In this document: positions 1 through 5,937 of the stretch, in pieces
Layout of the letters: every line of letters starts with the position of its first letter
Position numbering within the stretch: the first letter of the stretch is position 1
NCBI RefSeq assembly: GCF_000750005.1
Contig: NZ_JPYA01000153.1
Location: forward strand, 1-12,593
Source of the DNA: Geobacillus icigianus
GTDB taxonomy: Bacteria; Bacillota; Bacilli; Bacillales; Anoxybacillaceae
Direction of reading: 5' to 3'
Length of the DNA stretch: 12,593 nt
Notes under the pieces: generated by a model
What the model was told of the DNA's origin: nothing
Seen by the model: the letters and a program-made list of their open reading frames with translations, nothing else
Database searches by the model: none
Translations under genes and position numbers: made by a program

Positions 1-424
1 AAAATGTATTTATAAAACTTTCAATTTCTTCTTCTGTATCTAATATGTATACTTTATAATTTTCCGGATCCATTGGGATGAAAATAATAAGGTTCCCAAC
101 TTGCTGTTCTTTTTCAAAAGGTGAATTAGACCAAAATCGTGTAATTCTGTACTCATTTCGACTACCTCTTCCGTAGTAAACCACACGACTTTCGAAAGGA
201 TAATACTCATCAATATGTACTTTAATATATCTGTCTTTATTTTCCCCCTTAGCTCCTTCTTCCTCGAAAAAAAGACTCCATGCTTGTTTGGCTATATAAA
301 TGCCATCTTGATGCGCCCCAGTTAAATTTACATCATTCGGAGAAATAAATTTGCAATAAAAGCGGCCATATTTTTTAGCCGCCTCTATTGCTCTAGTTAA
401 TCGATCTGCTTCATTTTGTTGCAT
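1..424 (-). CDS. Type II restriction endonuclease, EcoRII-N-type domain (3' end outside window)
   Basis: Only the first 141 codons are inside the window; the gene continues past base 1. I chose the ATG at 424-422, preceded by GGGGTGA at 433-427. It lies inside the end of the upstream methyltransferase gene, so the two overlap by 14 bases and are probably translationally coupled. Residues about 23-45 ([10 protein letters not shown], then [12 protein letters not shown]) and 88-96 (GSRNEYRIT, then RF) match by eye the EcoRII N-terminal DNA-binding (B3-like) domain, whose signature is SANDTGATGGHQ.G and KTRNEKRITRW. In EcoRII and UbaLAI this domain reads CCWGG-type sites, and a separate C-terminal domain cuts. 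The cutting domain is not visible here, so whether the enzyme is EcoRII-like or UbaLAI/MvaI-like cannot be said. The neighbouring Dcm-type methyltransferase supports a restriction role. The gene is very AT-rich compared with the rest of the window (10 G/C in the first 60 bases). Confidence 0.8.
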   Translation of the reverse strand, partial: MQQNEADRLTRAIEAAKKYGRFYCKFISPNDVNLTGAHQDGIYIAKQAWSLFFEEEGAKGENKDRYIKVHIDEYYPFESRVVYYGRGSRNEYRITRFWSNSPFEKEQQVGNLIIFIPMDPENYKVYILDTEEEIESFINTF

Positions 425-1400
425 ATTCACCCCGTCCCTCTTCCAGATTTTCTTCTATTAGTTCATCCCGCTCAATTGCTTGAATCATCTTTTCTGCGAT
501 AAGGCGAACAACAGGAACAGCAACACTGTTGCCAAATTGCTTATATGCAGCAGTGTTACTAACTACAATCTTAAAAGAATCTGGAAATCCTTGCAAGCGT
601 GCACATTCGCGTGGAGTTAATTTTCTTGGATTTTTACCTTCTTGCGGGATAAGAATCTCTGAACCGTCCTTGTAGTATCTGGCAGAGAGAGTACGGGAAT
701 ATGAATCCAAATTGGCTAACCCATAACCGAAACCATTTCCTTTTTTAGCATGTTTTTCTTTGTACGCTTGTAAGTATTCCCACAGTTTGTCGCTTAATGT
801 GTATTTATCATCTACATTATCTTCCAAGATGCTTCTTAACGGCGGACCTTGTTCGGGTATTTTTGGAAACTCAAACTTAAGGGGCTTTTTAAAGCCTACA
901 ATATATATACGCTCCCGATTTTGAGGAACAAGCCCCTTTGCATTTAATATTGCATCGTAAACCGTATAACCTAAGTCGTTCTCCAAGACATTTTTTATTA
1001 CTTTGTATGTTCTACCTTTATCATGACTTTTAAGATTTTTTACATTCTCCAATAGAAGAGCCTGTGGCTGCTTTTCCTTTAAAATACGAGCGATATCAAA
1101 AAATAAAGTTCCTTGAGTTTCGTCAAGAAAACCATGTGGTCTTCCCAAAGATTTCTTTTTGCTTACACCTGCAATAGAAAATGGCTGACACGGGAAGCCA
1201 GCGAGCAAAATATCATGATCAGGAATATCCTTGGCATCAATCTGTCTGATATCACCGTGTGGTTTCTCACCAAAATTAGCCATATAGGTTTCTTGTGCTT
1301 TTACATCCCATTCAGATGAGAACACACAAATACCGTATGGTTCGAAGGCAAGTCTCATACCTCCAATCCCTGCAAAAAGATCAATAAAACGATATAGCAA
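411..1400 (-). CDS. DNA (cytosine-5-)-methyltransferase, Dcm/EcoRII type
   Basis: Transfers a methyl group from S-adenosylmethionine to C5 of cytosine in a short DNA target, protecting it from the partner nuclease. With the TTG start the protein has 329 residues, normal for a compact m5C enzyme. Motifs in order: [10 protein letters not shown] 5-14 (SAM binding), GFPCQPFS 68-75 with catalytic Cys71, ENV 118-120, QNRER 160-164, [11 protein letters not shown] 236-246 and GNSVAVPV 290-297. The target recognition region is short, about residues 171-235. An open frame extends 35 codons further upstream, but the TTG at 1400 has a near-perfect ribosome site (GAAGGAGGTG, 1407-1416) six bases away and begins just before motif I, so the extension is rejected. 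Overall wording ([22 protein letters not shown]) resembles M.EcoRII/Dcm-like enzymes, so a CCWGG-like target is inferred, not proven. Confidence 0.95.
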   Translation of the reverse strand: MLYRFIDLFAGIGGMRLAFEPYGICVFSSEWDVKAQETYMANFGEKPHGDIRQIDAKDIPDHDILLAGFPCQPFSIAGVSKKKSLGRPHGFLDETQGTLFFDIARILKEKQPQALLLENVKNLKSHDKGRTYKVIKNVLENDLGYTVYDAILNAKGLVPQNRERIYIVGFKKPLKFEFPKIPEQGPPLRSILEDNVDDKYTLSDKLWEYLQAYKEKHAKKGNGFGYGLANLDSYSRTLSARYYKDGSEILIPQEGKNPRKLTPRECARLQGFPDSFKIVVSNTAAYKQFGNSVAVPVVRLIAEKMIQAIERDELIEENLEEGRGEYATK

Positions 1401-1406
1401 ATTTGA

Positions 1407-1416
1407 CACCTCCTTC
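1407..1416 (-). promoter_or_regulatory. Ribosome binding site fixing the TTG start of the methyltransferase
   Basis: On the minus strand this reads GAAGGAGGTG, an almost complete match to the 16S anti-Shine-Dalgarno sequence, with six bases to TTG at 1400-1398. No comparable site precedes the ATG at 1505. Confidence 0.85.
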
Positions 1417-1434
1417 GAACACTTGTCTGTCTTA

Positions 1435-1443
1435 ATTATAGCA
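1435..1443 (-). promoter_or_regulatory. Extended -10 promoter of the restriction-modification cassette
   Basis: The minus strand reads TGCTATAAT, a perfect -10 hexamer with the upstream TGn extension. I see no good -35 hexamer 16-18 bases upstream, which fits an extended -10 promoter. The start of transcription would be near 1428, giving a leader of about 28 bases before the TTG start. The promoter lies downstream of the bmrD stop, so the cassette need not depend on read-through from bmrCD. Confidence 0.6.
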
Positions 1444-1516
1444 AATTTTATTGTGTAATAGTCGTTTAATAGAAGCAACACGAACGACAATTCCAAATGA
1501 TACAACGCTCTGTTGC

Positions 1517-1544
1517 GGAAGGAAGCGCAAGACGGCTTCCTTCC
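1517..1544. repeat. Perfect 10-bp inverted repeat after bmrD
   Basis: GGAAGGAAGC (1517-1526) and GCTTCCTTCC (1535-1544) form a stem with an 8-base loop, starting seven bases beyond the bmrD stop codon. It is well placed as a bmrD terminator, but neither strand has a T-run after it, so an intrinsic terminator is doubtful. It may instead protect the transcript 3' end. Confidence 0.5.
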
Positions 1545-1550
1545 TCTCGA

Positions 1551-3569
1551 TTAACCCACTTTGATCGCGTTTTTTTCGCCTTGTTGCAGTTGATACATTT
1601 GATAATATTTGCCTTTCTTGTTCATCAGTTCGTCATGAGTGCCGCGTTCGACGATCGTGCCGCGGTCTAGCACAAGAATTTGATCGGCATTTCGAATCGT
1701 CGATAAACGGTGAGCGATGATAAACGTGGTGCGCCCTTGTTTTAACACATCGAGCGCTTGCTGAATGACCGCTTCCGTTTCCGTATCAATGTTGGCGGTT
1801 GCTTCATCGAGCACTAAAATGGCCGGATCGAATGCCAAGGCGCGGGCGAACGAAATGAGCTGGCGCTGCCCGGACGATAGCGTGCTTCCTTTTTCAATGA
1901 CCGGTTCATCAAAACCGTTCGGCAAGCTTTTGAGCCATTGCTCCGCCCCGATGTCGCGAAGCGCTTTTTCGATCGTGCTGCGGGTAATGCGCGGATCTTG
2001 CAAACTCACATTGGACGCGATTGTGCCGGTGAACAAAAACGGATCTTGCAAAACGATCCCCATATGCTTGCGCAACATTTGTTTAGGCATCGTTTGAATA
2101 TCGACTCCATCGATGAGGATGCGCCCTTTTTGAATGTCATAAAAACGGAACAATAGATTCATGATCGAACTTTTCCCGGAGCCGGTATGCCCGACGAGCG
2201 CCACCGTCTCTCCTTGCTTGGCCGTAAAGGAGATATTTTTTAACACATATTCGCCGTCCTTATACCCGAAATACACGTTCTCAAACACGACGTTTCCTTT
2301 GTAGCGCGGCATGTCTCCTTCGTACACCTCATCGCCGGGCTCATCGAGAAGCGCAAAGACGCGCTGGGCGGCAACAAGCGACTGTTCCAAGTTCGCCAAC
2401 TGGTTCATCATCTCGGTCACCGGCTGGAACAAGCGGGTGAGATAATCTACAAACGCGTACAGCACACCCATGGAAATGGCTTGGCCGCTTAAAGAACCGC
2501 CCCCGAAATGCCAAATAAGCGCCACAAATGCCACGTTGCGGAGCACGCCGACTAAGTTATGCGATGTGAGCGCATTTAGGCTCAAAAGCTTATTTTGGTA
2601 GGTGAAATAGTCTTGGTTCAGCTCGTCAAACTCGCGCTCCGTTTCCTTTTGTCTGCGAAATGCTTGGATGATCGTCATCCCTTGAATCGACTCGTTAATC
2701 ATCGCATGAATGTCGCTTAAGCGCGACCGGATGATCTGATTGTATTTCGACGCGTATTTCCGGTACACCTTCATCCATACGGCTAAAATCGGCAAGAGGA
2801 GGAGGCAGACGGCCGCCAAACGAACATCCAAAAGAAACAGCGCGATAAAAATACCGGTGATATAGATGCAACTTGTAAAAAATGTCGCCAATACCGTAAC
2901 GTAGAGCTCGCGAACCGCTTCCGTATCGTTCGTCACCCGTGCGACGATTTTCCCGGCCGGCAAACGATCAAAATAGCGAATCGGCAGGCGTTGGATGTGC
3001 GCGAAGACGTCTTTGCGCATTTTTTGAATAATGCGATTCGCCGCCATCTGCAAGTAGTAGTGCTGTCCGTATTGAAACGCGGTCGCCGCGACGAGCAGGG
3101 CCATGTACAGACCTAGTAAGGACACGATACGGTCAATGTCCGGCTCGTAAAAACGCATGAGCTCTCGAACGGACAACTTTTTGGCTGGATATGAGACCGA
3201 CTCGTCCCCGCGGCGAATCGTGAGGACGCCGTCTTGGACGGAGCGGTTGCCGTCCAAGGCGACAGCGCGGTCGACAAAATAGTAATGCCGCCCGACTTGC
3301 AAAATGCGCACTTCTTTCCCTTTTTCTTCTCCTTGTGCAAAATCGCGCTCCCGCTTATACCATTTCCCTTGATAAAACACGGCGTTGTTTCCTTTCGAAG
3401 CTTCGTGCCACGGAGACTCGATCCCTAAAATATGCTGGTCAATCACTCGTTTGGCGATCAACGGCCCCGTCAGTTCGGCAGCCACCGAAACCGCCAGCAT
3501 GCACAAGGCGAACACCATCATGTTTTTATAGTGAAGGGCGTAAGCGAATAGCCGTTTTCCGACGTTCAT
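1551..3569 (-). CDS. bmrD: Multidrug ABC exporter subunit BmrD/YheH (consensus ATPase half)
   Basis: One half of a heterodimeric type IV ABC exporter: an N-terminal six-helix membrane domain fused to a nucleotide-binding domain. The protein has 672 residues, close to the 673 I recall for B. subtilis BmrD. Between helices 1 and 2 (about residues 50-140) lies a long soluble, probably extracytoplasmic insertion, a feature of BmrD. Nucleotide-binding motifs: Walker A GHTGSGKS 460-467, Q-loop Gln508, signature LSSGQ 564-568 (degenerate), Walker B ILVLDE with catalytic Glu589, and H-loop His620. The start ATG at 3569 overlaps the bmrC stop as ATGA and has GGGGTG just upstream. A longer frame beginning at 3635 lies inside bmrC and is rejected. 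Known bmrCD complexes export dyes and drugs such as doxorubicin; the substrate here is not known. Confidence 0.93.
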   Translation of the reverse strand: MNVGKRLFAYALHYKNMMVFALCMLAVSVAAELTGPLIAKRVIDQHILGIESPWHEASKGNNAVFYQGKWYKRERDFAQGEEKGKEVRILQVGRHYYFVDRAVALDGNRSVQDGVLTIRRGDESVSYPAKKLSVRELMRFYEPDIDRIVSLLGLYMALLVAATAFQYGQHYYLQMAANRIIQKMRKDVFAHIQRLPIRYFDRLPAGKIVARVTNDTEAVRELYVTVLATFFTSCIYITGIFIALFLLDVRLAAVCLLLLPILAVWMKVYRKYASKYNQIIRSRLSDIHAMINESIQGMTIIQAFRRQKETEREFDELNQDYFTYQNKLLSLNALTSHNLVGVLRNVAFVALIWHFGGGSLSGQAISMGVLYAFVDYLTRLFQPVTEMMNQLANLEQSLVAAQRVFALLDEPGDEVYEGDMPRYKGNVVFENVYFGYKDGEYVLKNISFTAKQGETVALVGHTGSGKSSIMNLLFRFYDIQKGRILIDGVDIQTMPKQMLRKHMGIVLQDPFLFTGTIASNVSLQDPRITRSTIEKALRDIGAEQWLKSLPNGFDEPVIEKGSTLSSGQRQLISFARALAFDPAILVLDEATANIDTETEAVIQQALDVLKQGRTTFIIAHRLSTIRNADQILVLDRGTIVERGTHDELMNKKGKYYQMYQLQQGEKNAIKVG

Positions 3570-5326
3570 AAATACACCCCGCTTTCTTCTAACGTCGCTG
3601 CGGCTTGTTGGCGAATCCATTGCTCGTAATACCACCCGTTTTGGGCGAGGAGTTGTTCATGCGTGCCTTGTTCGATCACTTTTCCGTCATCTAGCACGAG
3701 AATCCAATCGGCATGCTCGATCGCCGATAAACGATGCGTCGTGATGATCGTCGTTTTTCCGGCGCGCTCGCGGCGAATGTTTTCCATAATCGCCGCTTCC
3801 GTTTTCGCATCGACAGCGGACAAGGCGTCGTCTAAAATTAAAATTTCCGGATTCATAAGCAGCGCGCGGGCGATCGAAAGCCGCTGCTTTTGCCCTCCTG
3901 ATAGCGCAATTCCTTTTTCTCCGACTAACGTATCGAGCCCTTCAGGAAGCATTTCGATATCGTTGCGGAATGCGGCTAAATCAATCGCTTTCTGGAATTC
4001 TTCGTCGGCCGCCTCTTTGCGTCCGAATACAATATTTTCTTTCACCGTTTTCGAAAATAGCACATGGTCTTGCGGCACGTAGCCAATCCATCCTCGCACC
4101 TGTTCCATTGGAATTCGCTCGAGCGGAACGCCTGAGACGGTAATGCGCCCTGTCCCTAGCGGATACTCCCGAAGCAATTGCTTCACAAGCGTCGTTTTCC
4201 CGCTCCCTGTTCGCCCTACGATGCCGAGCGTTTGCCCGCGCCGAAGCGTGAACGAGATGTTCGCTAAATTGGGGACGCTTGATGACGGATAGCGAAACCC
4301 GACTTGATCAAACACAATCGATTCGGGGATCTTAACCGATTGCGGCTCGGGATGATTCTGCACATCCGGAACGTAGGCGAGCGTTTCGTTCACGCGATCG
4401 AGAGAAGCGTTGCCGCGCTGCATCACGTTCATGAGCTCGCCGATGGCAAACATCGGCCAAATCATCATGCCTAAATAAACGTTGAACGAAACGAGTTCGC
4501 CGAGCGTTATTTCTTGATGGAACACTAAGTATGCCCCGTACCCTAATCCGATTAAATAGCTCAGGCCTACTAGCAGTTTAATCGTTGGATCAAAGAGCGA
4601 ATCGATTTGCGCGACTTTCATATTTTTTTGATACACGTCTTCCGTCAGCGCGTGAAATCTCGCTTCATCCGCTTTTTCCTGCACATAAGCGCGAATGACG
4701 CGCACGCCCGAAATTGACTCGAGCACATAATCGTTCATGTCGCCAAATGCATCTTGCGCTTTTGTAAAGCGTTCGTGAATTTGTTTTCCGTACAGCTTCA
4801 TCGCTGCCGCCATCACAGGCAGCGGCAGCAACGCCGCAAACGTCAGCTTCCAACTGATCGACAGGCCCATCGTGAATAAAATGACGAGCATGAACGCGCT
4901 TGAATCCACAAGCGTTAAAATACCGAATCCGGCCGTATTAGCGATCGCTTTTAAGTCGTTCGTCGCCCGCGCCATTAAATCGCCGGTGCGATTGTTTTCA
5001 TAAAACGTCGGCGTCATGTTGAGTAAATGTTTCATCAAGCGGGAACGCATGCTTCGCTCTAATAAAAACGCGCCCCCGAACAGCTGATACATCCATATAT
5101 AGTTCACGCCGTAAATGAATACCGTCAGCCCCATAAGCCCTCCGGCATATGCGATCAGCTTCTCCTTCGTGAAGCCGTCCGAATGTATATCGTCAATCGC
5201 GATTCCTAGCAACTTGGGCGGAATCGTTTCGAACAGGCCCCCCAACATTAAAAAGACAATGGCGATGACATATCGCTTCCAATGTTGCTTGAAAAACGAA
5301 CGAAGCTTCCATAATACCGAAAACAT
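3566..5326 (-). CDS. bmrC: Multidrug ABC exporter subunit BmrC/YheI (degenerate ATPase half)
   Basis: Partner of BmrD in a heterodimeric membrane drug exporter. The protein has 586 residues (about 585 in B. subtilis) and opens with MFSVLWKLRSFFK, as in that family. Six membrane helices occupy roughly residues 18-310, followed by a nucleotide-binding domain: Walker A GRTGSGKT 371-378, consensus signature LSGGQ 475-479, Walker B ILILDD with Asp500 where the catalytic glutamate normally sits, and H-loop His531. Asp500 is the known non-canonical residue of BmrC, so the composite site using this Walker B is predicted to hydrolyse ATP poorly. The start ATG is preceded by AAAGGAG about ten bases upstream. 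The gene is first in a two-gene operon with bmrD (4-base overlap) and lies behind a long regulatory leader with terminators. Confidence 0.94.
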   Translation of the reverse strand: MFSVLWKLRSFFKQHWKRYVIAIVFLMLGGLFETIPPKLLGIAIDDIHSDGFTKEKLIAYAGGLMGLTVFIYGVNYIWMYQLFGGAFLLERSMRSRLMKHLLNMTPTFYENNRTGDLMARATNDLKAIANTAGFGILTLVDSSAFMLVILFTMGLSISWKLTFAALLPLPVMAAAMKLYGKQIHERFTKAQDAFGDMNDYVLESISGVRVIRAYVQEKADEARFHALTEDVYQKNMKVAQIDSLFDPTIKLLVGLSYLIGLGYGAYLVFHQEITLGELVSFNVYLGMMIWPMFAIGELMNVMQRGNASLDRVNETLAYVPDVQNHPEPQSVKIPESIVFDQVGFRYPSSSVPNLANISFTLRRGQTLGIVGRTGSGKTTLVKQLLREYPLGTGRITVSGVPLERIPMEQVRGWIGYVPQDHVLFSKTVKENIVFGRKEAADEEFQKAIDLAAFRNDIEMLPEGLDTLVGEKGIALSGGQKQRLSIARALLMNPEILILDDALSAVDAKTEAAIMENIRRERAGKTTIITTHRLSAIEHADWILVLDDGKVIEQGTHEQLLAQNGWYYEQWIRQQAAATLEESGVYL

Positions 5327-5341
5327 ATGGACTCAACTCCT

Positions 5342-5359
5342 TTATCGTTCAATGATCAT
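5342..5359 (-). other. Five-codon mini-ORF (MIIER) just before bmrC
   Basis: ATG at 5359 follows directly on the TAG of the previous 18-codon ORF (TAGATG). Its own TAA (5344-5342) abuts the AAAGGAG ribosome site of bmrC. It is too short to be a protein gene. It could hand ribosomes on to bmrC by re-initiation, or be chance. Confidence 0.25.
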
Positions 5360-5416
5360 CTAACCGCTCTCCATCTCTCCGGCTGGCAATGTGAACGGTG
5401 TCCATCTTATTTTCAT
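5360..5416 (-). CDS. Possible 18-residue peptide upstream of bmrC
   Basis: Reads MKIRWTPFTLPAGEMESG, starting at ATG 5416 with a very strong ribosome site (GGGAGGAAGG, 5430-5421) five bases away, better than that of bmrC itself. It ends at TAG 5362-5360. I recognise no family. The strong ribosome site argues that ribosomes load here, so it may be a translated leader acting on bmrC rather than a functional peptide. Conservation of the peptide, as opposed to only its ribosome site, is unknown. Confidence 0.4.
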   Translation of the reverse strand: MKIRWTPFTLPAGEMESG

Positions 5417-5451
5417 TTTGCCTTCCTCCCTTAAAATTGTAGATTGCAAGC

Positions 5452-5595
5452 TTAAAACCATCGGTAAACGTAGCATTTCCGGTCCGTCATTTCTTCTTCC
5501 ACTTGCTGCCGGATGAGCTGCTCCTGTTTGATTTCCTCCATCGTCTATGTCCGTCGCTCGATGGTAATGGTCACAAACAACAAATGGATCGTCAT
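5452..5595 (-). pseudogene. YrzI-like small protein gene interrupted by an in-frame amber codon
   Basis: From ATG 5595 (ribosome site AGGGGGTGA, 5610-5602) the frame reads MTIHLLFVTITIERRT, then TAG at 5547-5545. It continues in the same frame as TMEEIKQEQLIRQQVEEE and ten more residues to TAA 5454-5452. Ignoring the TAG, it is a 47-residue protein with a hydrophobic N-terminus and a charged, helical C-terminus. The opening resembles the YrzI family of Bacillus small proteins (MTLNLLFFTITI-like), which often have Leu followed by Thr/Ser at the interrupted place, so a TTG-to-TAG change is a plausible origin. Family assignment is by eye. Alternatives are a sequencing error, or a real 16-codon leader followed by re-initiation at ATG 5541, which has no good ribosome site of its own. 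It sits between the second leader terminator and bmrC. Confidence 0.55.
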
Positions 5596-5610
5596 CGTCC
5601 CTCACCCCCT

Positions 5611-5651
5611 TTCATAAATAAAAGCCGCGGGTTTCCTAGAGTTCCCGCGGC
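5611..5651 (-). terminator. Second leader terminator of bmrCD (arms C and D)
   Basis: On the minus strand GCCGCGGG (5651-5644) and CCCGCGGC (5631-5624) form a perfect 8-bp stem with a 12-base loop, followed by TTTTATTT. The left arm can instead pair with arm B of the upstream hairpin, and the right arm matches arm A of that hairpin equally well, so the four arms compete. Confidence 0.75.
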
Positions 5652-5661
5652 GCAAAAACGC

Positions 5662-5699
5662 AAAAAAGCCGCAGGAAAAAACGATCTCCTTCCCGCGGC
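5662..5699 (-). terminator. First leader terminator of bmrCD (arms A and B)
   Basis: On the minus strand GCCGCGGGA (5699-5691) pairs with TCCTGCGGC (5676-5668), with one G-U pair and an 11-15-base loop, followed directly by six T (5667-5662) and more T-rich sequence. It begins 14 bases after the leader ORF stop, so it would halt transcription before bmrC unless disrupted. Confidence 0.8.
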
Positions 5700-5713
5700 A
5701 TTCGCTGTGCTGT

Positions 5714-5803
5714 TTAAGATGAAATGACCGTAACAGACTCGGAAGGTCGAATCGTTTTTCGTTGTTCCATTGTGCGCGTTGCTCGTTTCATCATTGCTTT
5801 CAT
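5714..5803 (-). CDS. Leader peptide of the bmrCD operon (29 residues, BmrB-like in role)
   Basis: Starts at ATG 5803, nine bases after GGAGG (5817-5813), and ends at TAA 5716-5714. The peptide begins MKAMMKRATRTMEQRK and ends TIRPSESVTVISS; it is basic, with five Arg or Lys in its first ten residues apart from Met-rich spots. An in-frame ATG at 5812 touches the GGAGG and is too close to serve. The ORF lies about 30 bases after the predicted transcription start and 14 bases before the first terminator stem, the classic arrangement for a sensing leader. I do not recognise the peptide sequence itself, and I cannot say whether it is homologous to B. subtilis BmrB, which I recall as longer. A stalled or slow ribosome here would favour the antiterminator. 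Confidence 0.7.
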   Translation of the reverse strand: MKAMMKRATRTMEQRKTIRPSESVTVISS

Positions 5804-5841
5804 GTTGTTCATCCTCCTTCCGAAATCATGTTACGAAGTCA

Positions 5842-5870
5842 ATTGTATCCAAAAACGGTGAAGTTGTAAA
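5842..5870 (-). promoter_or_regulatory. Sigma-A promoter of the bmrCD operon
   Basis: On the minus strand: -35 TTTACA (5870-5865), 17-base spacer, -10 TACAAT (5847-5842). Each hexamer differs from consensus at one base, with optimal spacing. Transcription would start near 5835, about 30 bases before the leader ORF. Confidence 0.75.
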
Positions 5871-5889
5871 TGATTTTTCATGATTTTTA
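5870..5889. repeat. Tandem 10-base AT-rich repeat beside the bmrCD promoter
   Basis: ATGATTTTTC and ATGATTTTTA lie head to tail, reaching the edge of the -35 box. The position fits an UP element or an operator. AbrB, which binds AT-rich DNA, is known to repress bmrBCD in B. subtilis; its binding here is only a guess. Confidence 0.5.
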
Positions 5890-5937
5890 TGAAACTTTGT
5901 GACATACTCCCCCATCTACGCTGACGCTTCGCGTTGT

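Larger units (their letters stand above)
5611..5803 (-). promoter_or_regulatory. Predicted ribosome-controlled transcription attenuator of bmrCD
   Basis: Four GC-rich arms follow the leader ORF on the minus strand: A 5699-5691, B 5676-5668, C 5651-5644, D 5631-5624. A:B and C:D each make a terminator. B:C pairs over nine bases (TCCTGCGGC with GCCGCGGGA, one G-U) and would remove both terminators at once. Arm A continues into GGAAGG, complementary to CCTTCC (5746-5741, leader codons 20-21), so ribosome position on the leader can decide which fold forms. Established knowledge: B. subtilis bmrBCD is induced by ribosome-targeting antibiotics through ribosome-mediated attenuation with bmrB as leader. 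That the same logic applies here is inference from the arm arithmetic. Confidence 0.7.

Noticed and set aside
1401..1505. 35-codon N-terminal extension of the methyltransferase
   Set aside because: It lacks a ribosome site, contains the extended -10 promoter, and the TTG at 1400 has an almost perfect ribosome site right before motif I.
1517..1544. Inverted repeat as a definite bmrD terminator
   Set aside because: The stem is perfect but no T-run follows on the minus strand, so it was listed only as a repeat.
3663..4082. 139-codon plus-strand frame opposite bmrC
   Set aside because: It lies fully antisense to the conserved ATPase domain of bmrC, with no ribosome site or recognisable motif.
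5360..5605. 81-codon minus-strand frame with a GTG start across the bmrC leader
   Set aside because: Its first two thirds are a shadow of the YrzI-like frame; only the last 18 codons have their own strong ribosome site.
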